Positions 52,045 through 61,313 of a stretch of 64,000 bases of DNA are shown piece by piece. The position numbers were made by a program, and so were the translations under genes. How positions within the stretch are numbered: position 1 is the stretch's first letter; every line of letters begins with the position of its first letter. The stretch covers positions 62,001 through 126,000 of the forward strand of contig JADYYG010000017.1 of the NCBI GenBank assembly GCA_020853755.1. The letters run 5' to 3'. Source of the DNA: Dehalococcoidia bacterium. Lineage in GTDB: Bacteria; Chloroflexota; Dehalococcoidia; Tepidiformales; Tepidiformaceae. The notes beneath the pieces were generated by a model that was not told the DNA's origin, ran no database searches, and saw only the letters and a program-made list of their open reading frames with translations.

Positions 52045-53577
52045 ATGGAAAGCGCACCCCAACCGGCTGTTCCCGCCCGCCCGAAGAACGTCGTTGTCAT
52101 CCTCCTCGACAGCCTGAACCGGCACATGCTGGGGAGTTACGGCGGGAAGGAGTTCGCGACGCCGAACCTGGACGCCTTCGCTGCGGGGGCGTTGCGTTTC
52201 GAGAAGCACTACGCCGGTTCGCTTCCCTGCATGCCCGCCCGCCACGACATCCTTTGCGGAGCGCTCGACTTCCTCTGGCGGCCGTGGGGATCGATCGAAA
52301 TCTGGGAGGACGCGATCACCTACCACCTCCACCGCGCAGGGGTGACCTCTCAGCTCATCTCCGACCACCCGCACCTCTTCGAACTCGGCGGCGAGAACTA
52401 CCACGTGGACTTCAGCGCCTGGGACTACCAGCGCGGCCACGAGGGCGACCTCTGGAAGACGCGCCCGGACCCGACGTGGCTTGGGGCGCCCGGTTTCGGC
52501 CGCGGCTGGATGCCATATGACAACTCACGCGGCTACTTCCGCAGCGAAGAGGACTTCCCCGGGCCGAAGACCATGGCCGCCGCCGCCCGTTGGGTCGACG
52601 ACAACGCCGGCGCGCACGACCGGTTCTTCCTCTTCGTCGATGAGTTCGACCCCCACGAGCCATTCGATACGCCCGACCCCTACGCCAGCATGTACGACGA
52701 TACCTGGCAGGGCGCCCACCTCATCTGGCCGCCATACCACGCGGCGGCCCAGCGCAAAGGCGTGCTCAACGAACGGCAGGCGTTCCAGGTGCGCGCGCAA
52801 TACGGCGGCAAGCTCACCATGATCGACCACTGGTTCGGCAAAGTGATGGCGGCGCTCGAACGGAACAACGCACTCGATGACACCGCCGTCATCGTGTGCA
52901 CGGACCACGGCCACTACCTCGGCGAGCGCGACATCTGGGGCAAGCCGGCCGTGCCGATCTACGAGCCGCTCGGGCACATCCCGCTGATGGTCCGCTGGCC
53001 CGGTGTCGAAGCGGGGGCGTGCAACGCACTGACGACCAGCGTCGATATTTTCGCGACGCTCTGCGACATCTTCGGGGTCGAACCGGAACACCGTATCCAC
53101 GGGAAATCGCTCGTGCCGCTCATTACGGGCGAAGCGAAGGCCGTGCGCGAGTGGGCGCTGCTCGGCGTCTGGGGCCGCGAAGTACACCTGGTCGACAACG
53201 AAGCGAAGTATGCGCGCGCCCCCGAAGACGGGAACTTCCCGATTTCCATGTGGAGCAACCGCTGGACGACGATGCCCGTGCACATCCCGAACCCACCGCG
53301 GACACTGCCGCGACCCGACGAACGCGCGTTCCTGGACCGCATGCCCGGCACGCGCGTCCCAGTGATCCGGCAGCCGTTCCAACCCGGGGATATGCTGCCG
53401 TTCTGGGCCGCCACACGGTTCGATGGGAACCACCTCTACGAGCCGGGCAAGGACCCGAACGAGGAGGAGAACCTCGCCGGCAAGCCGCTCGAGCGCGAAC
53501 TGGCGGACAAGCTCCGGCAGGCGCTCCTCGAAATCGAAGCGCCCGACGATCAGCTGATGCGGCTGGGGCTAAGTTAG
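52045..53577 (+). CDS. Sulfatase family protein
   Basis: A 510-residue type I sulfatase. Cys62 in PCMPAR is the formylglycine site (CxPxR, Arg66). Metal-binding elements are LLDSLN near residue 21 and CTDHGHYLGERDIWGKP near residue 285-302. TAGACT (52031-52036) lies 8 bases before ATG 52045. It needs a formylglycine-generating enzyme, not seen here. No signal peptide, so it is cytoplasmic or an unusual exported form. Confidence 0.85.
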   Translation: MESAPQPAVPARPKNVVVILLDSLNRHMLGSYGGKEFATPNLDAFAAGALRFEKHYAGSLPCMPARHDILCGALDFLWRPWGSIEIWEDAITYHLHRAGVTSQLISDHPHLFELGGENYHVDFSAWDYQRGHEGDLWKTRPDPTWLGAPGFGRGWMPYDNSRGYFRSEEDFPGPKTMAAAARWVDDNAGAHDRFFLFVDEFDPHEPFDTPDPYASMYDDTWQGAHLIWPPYHAAAQRKGVLNERQAFQVRAQYGGKLTMIDHWFGKVMAALERNNALDDTAVIVCTDHGHYLGERDIWGKPAVPIYEPLGHIPLMVRWPGVEAGACNALTTSVDIFATLCDIFGVEPEHRIHGKSLVPLITGEAKAVREWALLGVWGREVHLVDNEAKYARAPEDGNFPISMWSNRWTTMPVHIPNPPRTLPRPDERAFLDRMPGTRVPVIRQPFQPGDMLPFWAATRFDGNHLYEPGKDPNEEENLAGKPLERELADKLRQALLEIEAPDDQLMRLGLS

Positions 53578-53639
53578 GGCTTTTGAGGTCGACCGCTGGT
53601 CAGTAGATCGAGCCGCGATGCCCGGCCTGGAGTCGTTGT

Positions 53640-53924
53640 TTACTCTCCGAGATGCATCGCGCCGTGGAAGAGCGCGACCACTTCGATGTCGTTCCCTACC
53701 ACCCGATAGTGAATCCGGTACGCATCCTCGAAGACCTCTCGATACGTGGGCACGTTGAACTCGGGAACGACCCGGCTGGCGTACGGCAGCAGTGCCGCGA
53801 GTTCAAGGCGGTCACTCACTCGTTGCCGCCAGCGCTGTGCGGCTGCTTCCCCTGCGGTCATTTCCACGCGCTCGCCAATGCGGGTAAATGCACTCAGCGC
53901 AAGTTCGGACCAGTAAATCGCCAC
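53640..53924 (-). CDS. RelE/ParE-type toxin
   Basis: A 94-residue protein with the ParE/RelE fold: IYWSELALSAFTRIGERVE at the start, and YREVFEDAYRIHYRVVGNDIEVVALFHG at the end. GTG 53924 is one base after the antitoxin stop. The family's targets are gyrase (ParE) or ribosome-bound mRNA (RelE); which applies is unclear. G+C looks lower than around it. Confidence 0.8.
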   Translation of the reverse strand: MAIYWSELALSAFTRIGERVEMTAGEAAAQRWRQRVSDRLELAALLPYASRVVPEFNVPTYREVFEDAYRIHYRVVGNDIEVVALFHGAMHLGE

Positions 53925-53925
53925 C

Positions 53926-54132
53926 TCAGTGAAGGCCGAAGCGGCGCTTCACATCGTCGTGTGGAACCCGGTTGCCGGCCTCGAGGCTGGCGAGAGCAGC
54001 GTGGATGCTAGCGATTTGTTCACTCGTCAACGGCGGAGGCGGCCCGGCATCCGTGAGGAGCGGCAACTTCGTGATCGCCTCTTCTTCCGTCAGCTGCGCG
54101 ACATAGTCCAGGAGCATCTGCTTCGCAGTCAT
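53926..54132 (-). CDS. Antitoxin of the ParE/RelE pair
   Basis: A 68-residue protein, acidic and helical (TAKQMLLDYVAQLTEEEAITK), with a C-terminal part like the addiction-module small antitoxins (LTSEQIASIHAALASLEAG). TATACT (54144-54139) lies 6 bases before ATG 54132. It precedes the toxin in the same operon. Its DNA-binding part is not evident. Confidence 0.7.
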   Translation of the reverse strand: MTAKQMLLDYVAQLTEEEAITKLPLLTDAGPPPPLTSEQIASIHAALASLEAGNRVPHDDVKRRFGLH

Positions 54133-54208
54133 AAGCGCAGTATACCTGCTGCTCCCCGTTCCCCTCAGCAGGATGGCGCAGTCGAAGCTAAGTCTTGCGA
54201 CGTTGGCA

Positions 54209-54550
54209 TCACAGTCCGTTCACCTCCCCGACGGACTCGAGGAACGCCTGAAGCGGCGGAATGAACTCCGTCGCGGTCTGCCACAGGTCGGCAATAGAGA
54301 CGCGGTGGTAGCCGTGGATGAGAACATCACGCAGCCCGGCGATCTCCCTCCAGGAGACTGAGGGATTCGCTTCGCGGAACTCAGTCGAGAGCCGCTTCGT
54401 CGCCTCACCCAGGATCATGAACTGGTGCTGTACAGCGAAAAACGTCTTCTCGTCCTGCCTGAATGACTCAAGGTCCATGTTCGCCAACCATGTCGAGATC
54501 CTTCGACAGGCAAGGAGCATATCGAGCAGTGTCCCAGAATCAGGCGACAT
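54209..54550 (-). CDS. hepT: HEPN-domain toxin, HepT class
   Basis: A 113-residue HEPN protein. It has the RX4HXY motif exactly: Arg74, His79 and Tyr81 in LRDVLIHGYHRV. HepT is an RNase in known systems, and its tyrosine is AMPylated by MntA. ATG 54550 overlaps the end of the nucleotidyltransferase gene by 11 bases. Upstream codons in the same frame run inside that gene and are not used. Confidence 0.85.
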   Translation of the reverse strand: MSPDSGTLLDMLLACRRISTWLANMDLESFRQDEKTFFAVQHQFMILGEATKRLSTEFREANPSVSWREIAGLRDVLIHGYHRVSIADLWQTATEFIPPLQAFLESVGEVNGL

Positions 54551-54854
54551 CGAGGCGTTGGGCCGACTCAAGTATGGCGCGGCGCACAACCCAATTGGGG
54601 TTCTCCTCCACAGCCGCACGCTCCACAACGTCCACGCGGCGACCAAAAACCGCCCCGAAGTCGGCGCGGATTTCCGCCATCTTAAGCATCTTGAAGCGAA
54701 CGGCGGGATCGAAAGCCACCAGCAAGTCGATGTCGCTATCCGCGTCGAAGTCGTCCCTGATCGCCGAGCCAAAGAGAGCGAGCTCGCGCACGTTCCATTT
54801 GGCGCAGACGCGCGCCAACTCACGACCGTCAACTTCAACCGGACCGACTTTCAC
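54540..54854 (-). CDS. mntA: Minimal nucleotidyltransferase antitoxin, MntA class
   Basis: A 104-residue MNT protein with the GSX10DXD motif (Gly29-Ser30 to Asp41-x-Asp43, in GSAIRDDFDADSDIDLLV). It AMPylates the HEPN toxin in characterised pairs. TATCCT (54866-54861) lies 6 bases before GTG 54854, which favours this start over GTG 54872. It is the first gene of the module. Confidence 0.87.
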   Translation of the reverse strand: MKVGPVEVDGRELARVCAKWNVRELALFGSAIRDDFDADSDIDLLVAFDPAVRFKMLKMAEIRADFGAVFGRRVDVVERAAVEENPNWVVRRAILESAQRLDVA

Positions 54855-54911
54855 GGCGTCAGGATACCTCACTGGAACCAGGCTCGGTGGGCTGTATTCC
54901 TCCCGACCCCC

Positions 54912-55472
54912 TCAGCGGGACGGCGCGGGTGTTGGCGTCTCACCCGGCAGCAGGTCGTCGAGGCCCTTCACGTGGTCGTGGAAAAGGTCGAGGCCCTCTT
55001 CGAACGCATGCGGGAGGAACGCCTTGATTGGCGGGGCGGTCGCGATCAGTTCGCTTGCCACGGTTGAGCCATCGACCGAACTGCGGATATCCGGGTCCGG
55101 GAAGGTCACAAGCGCGAGGAGCAGCGCCTGGGCGAGGAAGACGGCCTTGAGGAAGCCGAAGGCCGCGCCTGCCAGCCGGTCCAGCACGCCGAGGTTCAGG
55201 ATCTCCGCCGTGCGCTTGAGGAAGTGGGCGACCACCTGCCCGCCAACCACCACGCCCACGAGGATGGCGACGAACGAAATGAGCGCGGCCAGGTTTTCGT
55301 TGTCGACGATCGGTTCCACCTTCGGGAACATGTCATCGTAAAAAATGCCGGCGACGGGGATGGCGAGGATGACCGCGGCGATCGACACGAGCTCGCGGAT
55401 GAAGCCGTTGCGAAAGCCCGACCAGGTGGAAAACCCGATGGCGGCGACGAGCACTACATCGAGCCAGTTCAC
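54912..55472 (-). CDS. CvpA-family membrane protein
   Basis: A 186-residue protein. The family start VNWLDVVLVAAIGFSTWSG and the four membrane segments (about 4-24, 29-48, 62-84, 100-122) are typical of CvpA, with GVLDRLAGAAFGFLKA as its conserved GxxDrxxGxxxG segment. GTG 55472 is chosen for the WLD start. CvpA proteins help colicin V production and envelope functions; the role here is unknown. Confidence 0.8.
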   Translation of the reverse strand: MNWLDVVLVAAIGFSTWSGFRNGFIRELVSIAAVILAIPVAGIFYDDMFPKVEPIVDNENLAALISFVAILVGVVVGGQVVAHFLKRTAEILNLGVLDRLAGAAFGFLKAVFLAQALLLALVTFPDPDIRSSVDGSTVASELIATAPPIKAFLPHAFEEGLDLFHDHVKGLDDLLPGETPTPAPSR

Positions 55473-55550
55473 TGCGGGGAAGGTTGGGCTGCGCGCCGCC
55501 AAGACTCAACCATGTCGACCGATCGTGGCGCGCGGGCGTACCATCGGGGC

Positions 55551-55733
55551 ATGCAACAGCAGTTGATGGACATCCTCATTTGCCCGATGTGCAAGGGCGA
55601 TCTTGAGTTGAAGGTAGAGAAGGAGCAGGAAGGCGAAATCGTGACCGGCACGATCATCTGTAAGGCCTGCCGCGAACGGTACCCCATCGAAGACGGCATA
55701 CCGAACATGCTGCCGCCGGACCAGCGGAACTAG
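55551..55733 (+). CDS. Trm112-family zinc-ribbon protein
   Basis: A 60-residue protein with LICPMCKGDL at the start and CKACRERYPIEDGIPNML at the end, as in YcaR/Trm112 proteins, which support methyltransferases. TACCAT (55539-55544) lies 6 bases before ATG 55551. The next gene starts 1 base after its stop. No methyltransferase is next to it. Confidence 0.82.
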   Translation: MQQQLMDILICPMCKGDLELKVEKEQEGEIVTGTIICKACRERYPIEDGIPNMLPPDQRN

Positions 55734-55734
55734 C

Positions 55735-56052
55735 GTGCAGCACGACGAATCGCCCGTGGACGAACACGAGGGCAGCCACGACCACACCCACGGCGGCGAT
55801 CAGCACGCGGCCTTCCACAACGCCGACACCGCGCGCGGCTTCCGCCTGCCTTCGCCAGAGATGGCGGCGCGAGGGATTGGCCTCGGCGCAGTCGCGGTGG
55901 CGGCGGCCTGGGCGGCGGTTTCTACGCTGCGCGCGAGCGTGCTGCTTGCGCCGCTCTCGGCGGGCCTCGGCCTGAGCGGCCTGCTGGCGCTCTGGGGCGC
56001 CGCCATCCACCTCACCGGCGGCGAAAAGTTCGACGACCACCCGTACGTCTGA
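55735..56052 (+). CDS. Histidine-rich membrane protein
   Basis: A 105-residue protein. Residues 1-35 hold eight histidines among Asp/Glu (HDESPVDEHEGSHDHTHGGD, then HAAFHNAD), a metal-binding pattern. Two membrane segments follow (about 46-65 and 70-92). GTG 55735 overlaps no gene but sits directly after the Trm112 gene, so the two are probably co-expressed. Function unknown; metal buffering is inferred. Confidence 0.6.
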   Translation: MQHDESPVDEHEGSHDHTHGGDQHAAFHNADTARGFRLPSPEMAARGIGLGAVAVAAAWAAVSTLRASVLLAPLSAGLGLSGLLALWGAAIHLTGGEKFDDHPYV

Positions 56053-56084
56053 CGGCTGCCCCGCCAGCGTCGCGCACAAACGAA

Positions 56085-56109
56085 AAGGCCCCTCGAATCG
56101 AGGGGCCTT
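56085..56109. terminator. Bidirectional terminator between 56052 and the hsp20 gene
   Basis: A perfect 11-bp stem (56085-56095 with 56099-56109) with an AAT loop, followed by TCC. It is A-rich on its upstream side, so it can also end the minus-strand gene. Confidence 0.8.
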
Positions 56110-56147
56110 CCTGTTGGCCGGCCGGGAGAGCGAGCCGGCCGCGTGGC

Positions 56148-56642
56148 TCAGTTCTGGGACGGGGCTTCGCTCTTGCCCCCCTCGATCACGCCCTGCGGGG
56201 TGATCTTGATGGAGCGGGCGCGAGCTTCCGCCTTTTTCGGGATAGAGAGCGTGAGCAGGCCGTGTTCGAAGGTTGCCTCGGCCTTCTCCGGCTCGACCGT
56301 CGGAGGGAGCCGCAGCTGGCGCTGGAAGCTGCCCGTCCGGATCTCGCGGCGGATGTAGTTCTCTTCCTTCGTCTCTTCCTGCTTGCTGAATTCACCCTTG
56401 ATGGTCAAGACGTCCTCTTCGACGGAGATTTCGACGTCCTTGGGATCGACACCGGGGACGGCCGCCTTGATGACGAAGGTGTCAGGCGTCTCGACAACGT
56501 CGAGATTGAGGTTGGCGGTTGCGAGGTCTTCGCCGCCGCGGAAGGGCAGGCGGCCGAGGGGCTGGTCGAAGAACCGGTCCATCAGGTTGCGCATCGCTGC
56601 GAACTCTCCGGACGGGTCCCAACGGGTGAGAGCGGTTGCCAT
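56148..56642 (-). CDS. Hsp20 small heat-shock protein
   Basis: A 164-residue holdase chaperone. The alpha-crystallin domain spans about 45-140 (TFVIKAAVPGVDPKDVEIS, and the ending AEATFEHGLLTLSIPK). A short N-terminal arm (DPSGEFAAMRNLMDRFF) and a C-terminal tail are normal for the family. CTGGAGGAA precedes ATG 56642. It is divergent from the cbpA-hspR-clpC operon, so joint heat-shock control is likely. Confidence 0.92.
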   Translation of the reverse strand: MATALTRWDPSGEFAAMRNLMDRFFDQPLGRLPFRGGEDLATANLNLDVVETPDTFVIKAAVPGVDPKDVEISVEEDVLTIKGEFSKQEETKEENYIRREIRTGSFQRQLRLPPTVEPEKAEATFEHGLLTLSIPKKAEARARSIKITPQGVIEGGKSEAPSQN

Positions 56643-56689
56643 AGGTTCCTCCAGGGGAATGTGGGTGTGTGGAGTTGGTGTGCTCAGCC

Positions 56690-56719
56690 ATCATGCCATA
56701 GCCACTGAACACTTAGCAA
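56690..56719 (-). promoter_or_regulatory. Candidate hsp20 promoter
   Basis: On the minus strand, TTGCTA (56719-56714) and CATGAT (56695-56690) are 18 bases apart. A short ACTT-n3-AAGT repeat overlaps the -35. A clear HAIR or CIRCE element was not found. Confidence 0.4.
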
Positions 56720-56761
56720 GTAGTCTGCGTAACGCGTTGTCAACTTTACAGATAGCTTGGA

Positions 56762-56790
56762 TTGTAACGAGGCTCCCAATCCCATATGAT
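56762..56790 (+). promoter_or_regulatory. Promoter of the cbpA-hspR-clpC operon
   Basis: TTGTAA (56762-56767), a 17-base spacer and TATGAT (56785-56790) lie 8 bases before ATG 56799. The message would be leaderless. Confidence 0.65.
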
Positions 56791-56798
56791 GGCGAGGC

Positions 56799-57797
56799 AT
56801 GGCAAGGGACTTCTACGAAGCACTGGGCGTGGCGCGTGACGCGTCCGAAAAGGACATCCGGACCGCCTACAGGAAGCTCGCCCGCAAACACCACCCTGAT
56901 GTGAACCCGAACGACAAGTCGGCGGAGGCTCGCTTCAAAGAGGTCAATGCCGCCTTCGAGGTGCTTTCGGACGCCGACAAGCGCAAGAAGTACGACAAGT
57001 ACGGCGACCGCTGGGAGATGGCCGACCAGATTGAGGATGCCCAGCGGCGCGGCGGAGGCGGCGGGTTCCGCGCGGCCCAGGGCGCCGAGGGCTTCGGCGA
57101 CTTCGGCAGCATCTTCGACAACTTCTTCCGGCGCGAACGCGGCGGTCCCCGTGCGGCCAGCGGCAACCGTCGCGGCCAGGACATCGAAACCCCGATCGAG
57201 GTAACCCTGGAGGAGGCCTACCACGGCACCAGCCGCCAGGTGAACCTCCAATCGCCGGAGGCCTGCCCAACCTGCGGTGGCTCGGGAGACGTCGCCGGGG
57301 CAATCTGCCACACCTGCGAAGGCATGGGCACGGTGACTCGCCCGCGGCGCATCGAGGTGCGCATCCCGGCGGGCGTAAAGACCGGCTCGCGGGTTCGCGT
57401 GGCTGGCGAAGGGCGTCCGGGCGCGGGCAAAGGCTCGCCCGGCGACCTCTACCTGGTGGTGACGGTGCTCCCGCACCACCGGTTCGAACGCAAAGGCGAC
57501 GACCTCCACGCAGAGGTGGATGTGCCACTGCTCGATGCAGTGCTCGGCGGCGAGGTCACCGTCCCCACCATCGACGGCCGGGTAGCGCTCCGCATCCCGG
57601 AGCTCACCCAGAACGGCCGCCAGTTCCGGCTCTCCGGGAAAGGCATGCCGGCGCTTGGCAGCAGCGGCCAGCGCGGCGACCTCTACGTGAAGGCGCGAAT
57701 CCAACTGCCCGACACGCTCACTCCTGAAGAGAAGGCCCACTTTGAGGCCATGCGCGCTGCTCGCGCGGCCGCCACAGCACACCACGAAGGGAGGTGA
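56799..57797 (+). CDS. DnaJ/CbpA-type J-domain co-chaperone with a half zinc finger
   Basis: A 332-residue J-protein. The J domain (1-70) has His32-Pro33-Asp34, and a Gly/Phe-rich stretch runs to about 130. The C-terminal substrate domains follow and end in [14 protein letters not shown]. Between them sit only two CxxC repeats (Cys156/159 and Cys170/173) where type I DnaJ has four, and CbpA none. So it could bind one zinc. It is first in an operon with hspR and clpC; no dnaK or grpE is present. Confidence 0.86.
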   Translation: MARDFYEALGVARDASEKDIRTAYRKLARKHHPDVNPNDKSAEARFKEVNAAFEVLSDADKRKKYDKYGDRWEMADQIEDAQRRGGGGGFRAAQGAEGFGDFGSIFDNFFRRERGGPRAASGNRRGQDIETPIEVTLEEAYHGTSRQVNLQSPEACPTCGGSGDVAGAICHTCEGMGTVTRPRRIEVRIPAGVKTGSRVRVAGEGRPGAGKGSPGDLYLVVTVLPHHRFERKGDDLHAEVDVPLLDAVLGGEVTVPTIDGRVALRIPELTQNGRQFRLSGKGMPALGSSGQRGDLYVKARIQLPDTLTPEEKAHFEAMRAARAAATAHHEGR

Positions 57798-57800
57798 CGG

Positions 57801-58166
57801 ATGGCACGGACTCGCGGTATCCCCGGTGATTTCGCCGGTGACGACGACCAGCCGATCTACGTCATCTCGATCGCAGCCCGGCTCGTTGGCATGCACCAGC
57901 AAACTCTGCGCTACTACGAACGCGCCGGCCTGGTCGAACCGAAACGCACCGGCGGCAACATCCGGATGTACTCGAACAGCGACATCGAGCGGATCCGCCA
58001 GATCCAACGCTGGATCGATGACTTCGGCGTCAACCTCGCCGGGGCCGAGATCATGATGCGCATGAACCAGCAGATCCGGGCGCTGCAGGAGGAACTCGCG
58101 GCCACCCGGTCCGAATTGGATCGCCTGCGCAGCACCCGGCTCCCGGCGCCCTACCGGGGGAGTTAA
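57801..58166 (+). CDS. hspR: HspR-type MerR-family heat-shock regulator
   Basis: A 121-residue regulator. The MerR helix-turn-helix is [24 protein letters not shown] without gap (about residues 21-44), followed by [19 protein letters not shown], the HspR form with GMH and Arg-Tyr-Tyr. The tail is a coiled coil ([20 protein letters not shown]). HspR represses chaperone genes and is released on heat shock, using DnaK as co-repressor in known systems. It starts 3 bases after the J-protein stop. Confidence 0.85.
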   Translation: MARTRGIPGDFAGDDDQPIYVISIAARLVGMHQQTLRYYERAGLVEPKRTGGNIRMYSNSDIERIRQIQRWIDDFGVNLAGAEIMMRMNQQIRALQEELAATRSELDRLRSTRLPAPYRGS

Positions 58167-58252
58167 CCCGCCAGCAGAGAACCACGACGAAGCGCGGCGC
58201 GAAAGCCCGGCGTTCCCTTCCAAACCCAAGGTTCCACGGAGGAATCCAGACA

Positions 58253-60742
58253 ATGATGCGACAGGACCGATTCACCGAGCAGGCCCAGCAGGTGCTGGCA
58301 AACTCGCAGGAGATCGTGCGCCAGAAGCGCAACTCCCAGTGGGGCGTCGCGCATGTGCTGGCCGCGCTCGTCACCCTCAACGGCGGCCTCGCCGAACAGG
58401 TGCTCCAGAAACTCAACGTCGACATGGCCCGCCTGCGCCAGCGCGTCGGCAAGCAGGTTGATGACCTGCCCACCCTGGCCTACGACGTCGTCCAGATCTA
58501 CACGACCCCCGAAGTCGTCCGCATGCTCGAAGTCGCCAACAGCGAGGCCGAGCGGCTGAAGGACGAATACGTCGGCGTCGAGCACCTCCTCATCGCCATC
58601 GCCGACAACGAGGAGAGCGGCTCGACGCGCCTGCTCGCCGAGTTCGGCGTCAACAAGGAGAGCATCTATCGCGCCCTCCAGGACATTCGCGGCAAGCAGC
58701 GGGTCACCAGCCAGACGCAGGAGAGCCGCTACCAGTCACTCGAAAAGTACTCAACCGACCTCACCGAACTCGCCAAAAACGGCAAGCTCGACCCGGTCAT
58801 CGGCCGCGACGTCGAAGTGCGCCGGGTGATGCAGATCCTCAACCGGCGGACGAAGAACAACCCGGTCATCATCGGCGAGGCGGGCGTCGGCAAGACGGCT
58901 ATCGTCGAAGGCCTGGCCCAGAAGATCATCGCGGGCGACGTCCCCGAGAACCTGCAGGACAAGAAACTGCTCGCCCTCGACATGGGCGCGCTGGTCGCGG
59001 GTTCGAAGTTCCGCGGCGAGTTCGAAGAGCGCCTCAAGGCCGTCATGGACGAGGTCAAGCAGTCCGAAGGCGAGATCATCCTCTTCATCGACGAGTTGCA
59101 CACGGTGATGGGCGCCGGCGGCGCGGAAGGCGCCATCGACGCTTCGAACCTGATGAAGCCGGCGCTGGCCCGCGGCGAACTCCACGCCATTGGCGCGACC
59201 ACGCTGGACGAGTACCGCAAGCACATCGAGAAGGACCCCGCGCTCGAGCGGCGGTTCGCCCCGGTCTACGTGGACGAGCCGAGCGTGGATGACACCATCG
59301 CCATCCTCAAGGGGCTGAAGCCGCGCTACGAGGCGCACCACAAGGTGGAGATCACCGATGGCGCCATCGAAGCGGCCGCCCGGCTATCGAGCCGCTACGT
59401 GACCGAACGCCATCTGCCCGACAAGGCCATCGACCTCATCGACGAGGCCGCGAGCAAGCACGTCATCGACGCCCAGTCGCTGCCGGACAACATCCGCGAC
59501 CTCCAGGTGCGGCTCGAAGCGCTGAGCGATGAGACCGAGGCCGCTATCCAGAAGGAAGACTACGAGCGCGCGGCGCGCATCAAGCAGGAGGTCATCCGCC
59601 TGCAGGATGAGTACAACGAGCGCAAGGCCGAGTGGGCGAAAGAGCACCCGGAGGCCGACAACATCATCACCGCCGAGGACATCGCCCGGCTCGTCGGCCA
59701 GATGACCGGCATCCCGGTCTCGCGGCTCGAAGAAACCGAGCAGGACAAGCTCCTACGGATGGAGGACTACCTCCACGAGCGGGTCATCGGCCAGGACCGC
59801 GCGATCGTCGCGGTCTCGGACGCCATCCGGCGGGCCCGCGCCGGCCTGAAGGACCCGACCCGGCCGATCGGCTCGTTCATCTTCCTCGGGCCCACCGGCG
59901 TCGGGAAGACGGAGCTGGCCAAGACGCTGGCGGAGTACCTCTTCGACGACGAAGACGCGATGGTTCGCATCGACATGTCGGAGTACCAGGAACGGCACAC
60001 GGTGAGCCGCCTCATCGGAGCGCCTCCCGGCTACGTGGGGTACGACGAAGGCGGCAGCCTGACCGAGGCGGTCCGCCGCCGGCCCTACCGCGTCATCCTC
60101 TTCGACGAGATCGAAAAGGCGCACCCGGACGTCTTCAACACGCTCCTCCAGGTGCTCGATGACGGCCGCCTGACCGACGGCCAGGGGCGCACAGTGGACT
60201 TCCGCAACACCGTCATCATCATGACAAGCAACCTCGGGACCGGCGCCCAGGAGCGGGCAACCTTCGGGTTCACCCAGCGGCCGGACGGCACCGTGGTTCA
60301 CGACCTGCAGACCTCCATCGAGAAGGCGCTCCGCGAGTTCTTCCGGCCCGAGTTCCTCAACCGGATCGACGAGATTGTCGTGTTCGAGCCGCTCACGCGA
60401 GCCGAACTGCTGAAGATCGTCGACATCCTCGTCGCCGAAGTGCGGGGACGGCTGAGCGAACGGAAGCTGGACTTCGACCTCACCCAGGCGGCGAAGGACG
60501 AACTGGTACGCGAAGGCTACGACCCGGCGTTCGGCGCGCGGCCGTTGCGCCGCACGGTCCAGCGCCGCATCGAAAACGAACTGGCGAAGCGCGTGCTTGC
60601 CGGGGAGTTCGAGGAAGGGGCCAGGGTCACCGTCGGCTTCGAAGACGGCGCGTACACCTTCTCCAGCCAGCCGGGAGTGCGGGCCACCGGCACAGCCAAC
60701 GACGGCGATGTCGTCGAAGGCGAAGTGGTCAGCGTGGCCTAA
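58253..60742 (+). CDS. ClpC-like AAA+ unfoldase
   Basis: An 829-residue protein with an N domain (1-140), two AAA+ modules (Walker A at about 207-214, GEAGVGKT, and at about 546-553, GPTGVGKT) and a short middle domain. The middle has a UVR-like unit ([18 protein letters not shown]), as in ClpC, not the long ClpB propeller. An FGF tripeptide in [10 protein letters not shown] sits where ClpC has its ClpP-binding loop, so partnership with ClpP is plausible. GGAGG precedes ATG 58253. Confidence 0.86.
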   Translation: MMRQDRFTEQAQQVLANSQEIVRQKRNSQWGVAHVLAALVTLNGGLAEQVLQKLNVDMARLRQRVGKQVDDLPTLAYDVVQIYTTPEVVRMLEVANSEAERLKDEYVGVEHLLIAIADNEESGSTRLLAEFGVNKESIYRALQDIRGKQRVTSQTQESRYQSLEKYSTDLTELAKNGKLDPVIGRDVEVRRVMQILNRRTKNNPVIIGEAGVGKTAIVEGLAQKIIAGDVPENLQDKKLLALDMGALVAGSKFRGEFEERLKAVMDEVKQSEGEIILFIDELHTVMGAGGAEGAIDASNLMKPALARGELHAIGATTLDEYRKHIEKDPALERRFAPVYVDEPSVDDTIAILKGLKPRYEAHHKVEITDGAIEAAARLSSRYVTERHLPDKAIDLIDEAASKHVIDAQSLPDNIRDLQVRLEALSDETEAAIQKEDYERAARIKQEVIRLQDEYNERKAEWAKEHPEADNIITAEDIARLVGQMTGIPVSRLEETEQDKLLRMEDYLHERVIGQDRAIVAVSDAIRRARAGLKDPTRPIGSFIFLGPTGVGKTELAKTLAEYLFDDEDAMVRIDMSEYQERHTVSRLIGAPPGYVGYDEGGSLTEAVRRRPYRVILFDEIEKAHPDVFNTLLQVLDDGRLTDGQGRTVDFRNTVIIMTSNLGTGAQERATFGFTQRPDGTVVHDLQTSIEKALREFFRPEFLNRIDEIVVFEPLTRAELLKIVDILVAEVRGRLSERKLDFDLTQAAKDELVREGYDPAFGARPLRRTVQRRIENELAKRVLAGEFEEGARVTVGFEDGAYTFSSQPGVRATGTANDGDVVEGEVVSVA

Positions 60743-60767
60743 GGCCCATTCCCGCACCCATCTGCGC

Positions 60768-60793
60768 GTGCCCCCTCCCCCGGGAGGGGGCAC
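60768..60793 (+). terminator. Operon terminator after clpC
   Basis: An 11-bp perfect stem, almost all G-C, with a four-base CCCG loop, followed by GTTC. It closes the cbpA-hspR-clpC operon. Confidence 0.8.
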
Positions 60794-60907
60794 GTTCGTC
60801 CGCGGCGGCGAGGCGAGGAATCCCCAGCCGCACTACGCCGGCCAACGTGAGCATTACCTCTTGTTCGCTATCCTGACCTGACCACTCTCAAGCACGGAGT
60901 CCCTTCC

Positions 60908-61207
60908 ATGGCCGTCATTTCCTACTTCCCCATCTCTCTGCCGCCGGAGGCGCGCGAGGGCTTCGAAAAAAACTGGAAGAGCCGCGTTGGCGCGGTCGAC
61001 ACCTTCCCCGGGTTCATCTCGACCGAACTGCTGGCGCTCTCGGACCGCGGCGAGTACGTGGTGCTCACCCGCTTCACCGACGAGAAGGCGTTCGAAGCGT
61101 GGATCACCTCGGACAACTTCACCCAGGGCCACCGGGGCGAGAGCTACGCCAACTACAAGGACAACCCGTTCCTCAAGTCGCACAAGCTGTACGAGGTGCT
61201 CGGCTAA
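60908..61207 (+). CDS. Antibiotic biosynthesis monooxygenase-like (ABM) protein
   Basis: A 99-residue dimeric ferredoxin-like barrel protein: FEKNWKSRVGAVDTFPGF, then YVVLTRFTDEKAFEAWITS. These are the conserved parts of heme-degrading and quinol monooxygenases. ACGGAG precedes ATG 60908, with TATCCT at about 60869 as a possible -10. The heme-contact histidine cannot be fixed, so the substrate is open. Confidence 0.8.
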   Translation: MAVISYFPISLPPEAREGFEKNWKSRVGAVDTFPGFISTELLALSDRGEYVVLTRFTDEKAFEAWITSDNFTQGHRGESYANYKDNPFLKSHKLYEVLG

Positions 61208-61313
61208 GGCCATTCCTCAGCGCCGTTTGTAAAACTCTCGCAATTGGGCCTGGCGCCGGGAACTTTTCGGCGGGCTGCCGCGTTCCTACTGACGGGAGCG
61301 TGCGGACACAGCG

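Noticed and set aside
53580..54900. Genomic island or prophage remnant around the toxin-antitoxin genes
   Set aside because: No integrase, tRNA target, direct repeats or phage genes are seen; only base composition differs slightly.
56643..56798. CIRCE or HAIR element controlling the chaperone genes
   Set aside because: TTAGCA and ACTT-n3-AAGT are present, but neither the 9-base CIRCE arms nor CTTGAGT-N7-ACTCAAG is found.
58253..60742. Annotation as ClpB disaggregase
   Set aside because: The middle domain is short and UVR-like, and an FGF loop is present, both as in ClpC.
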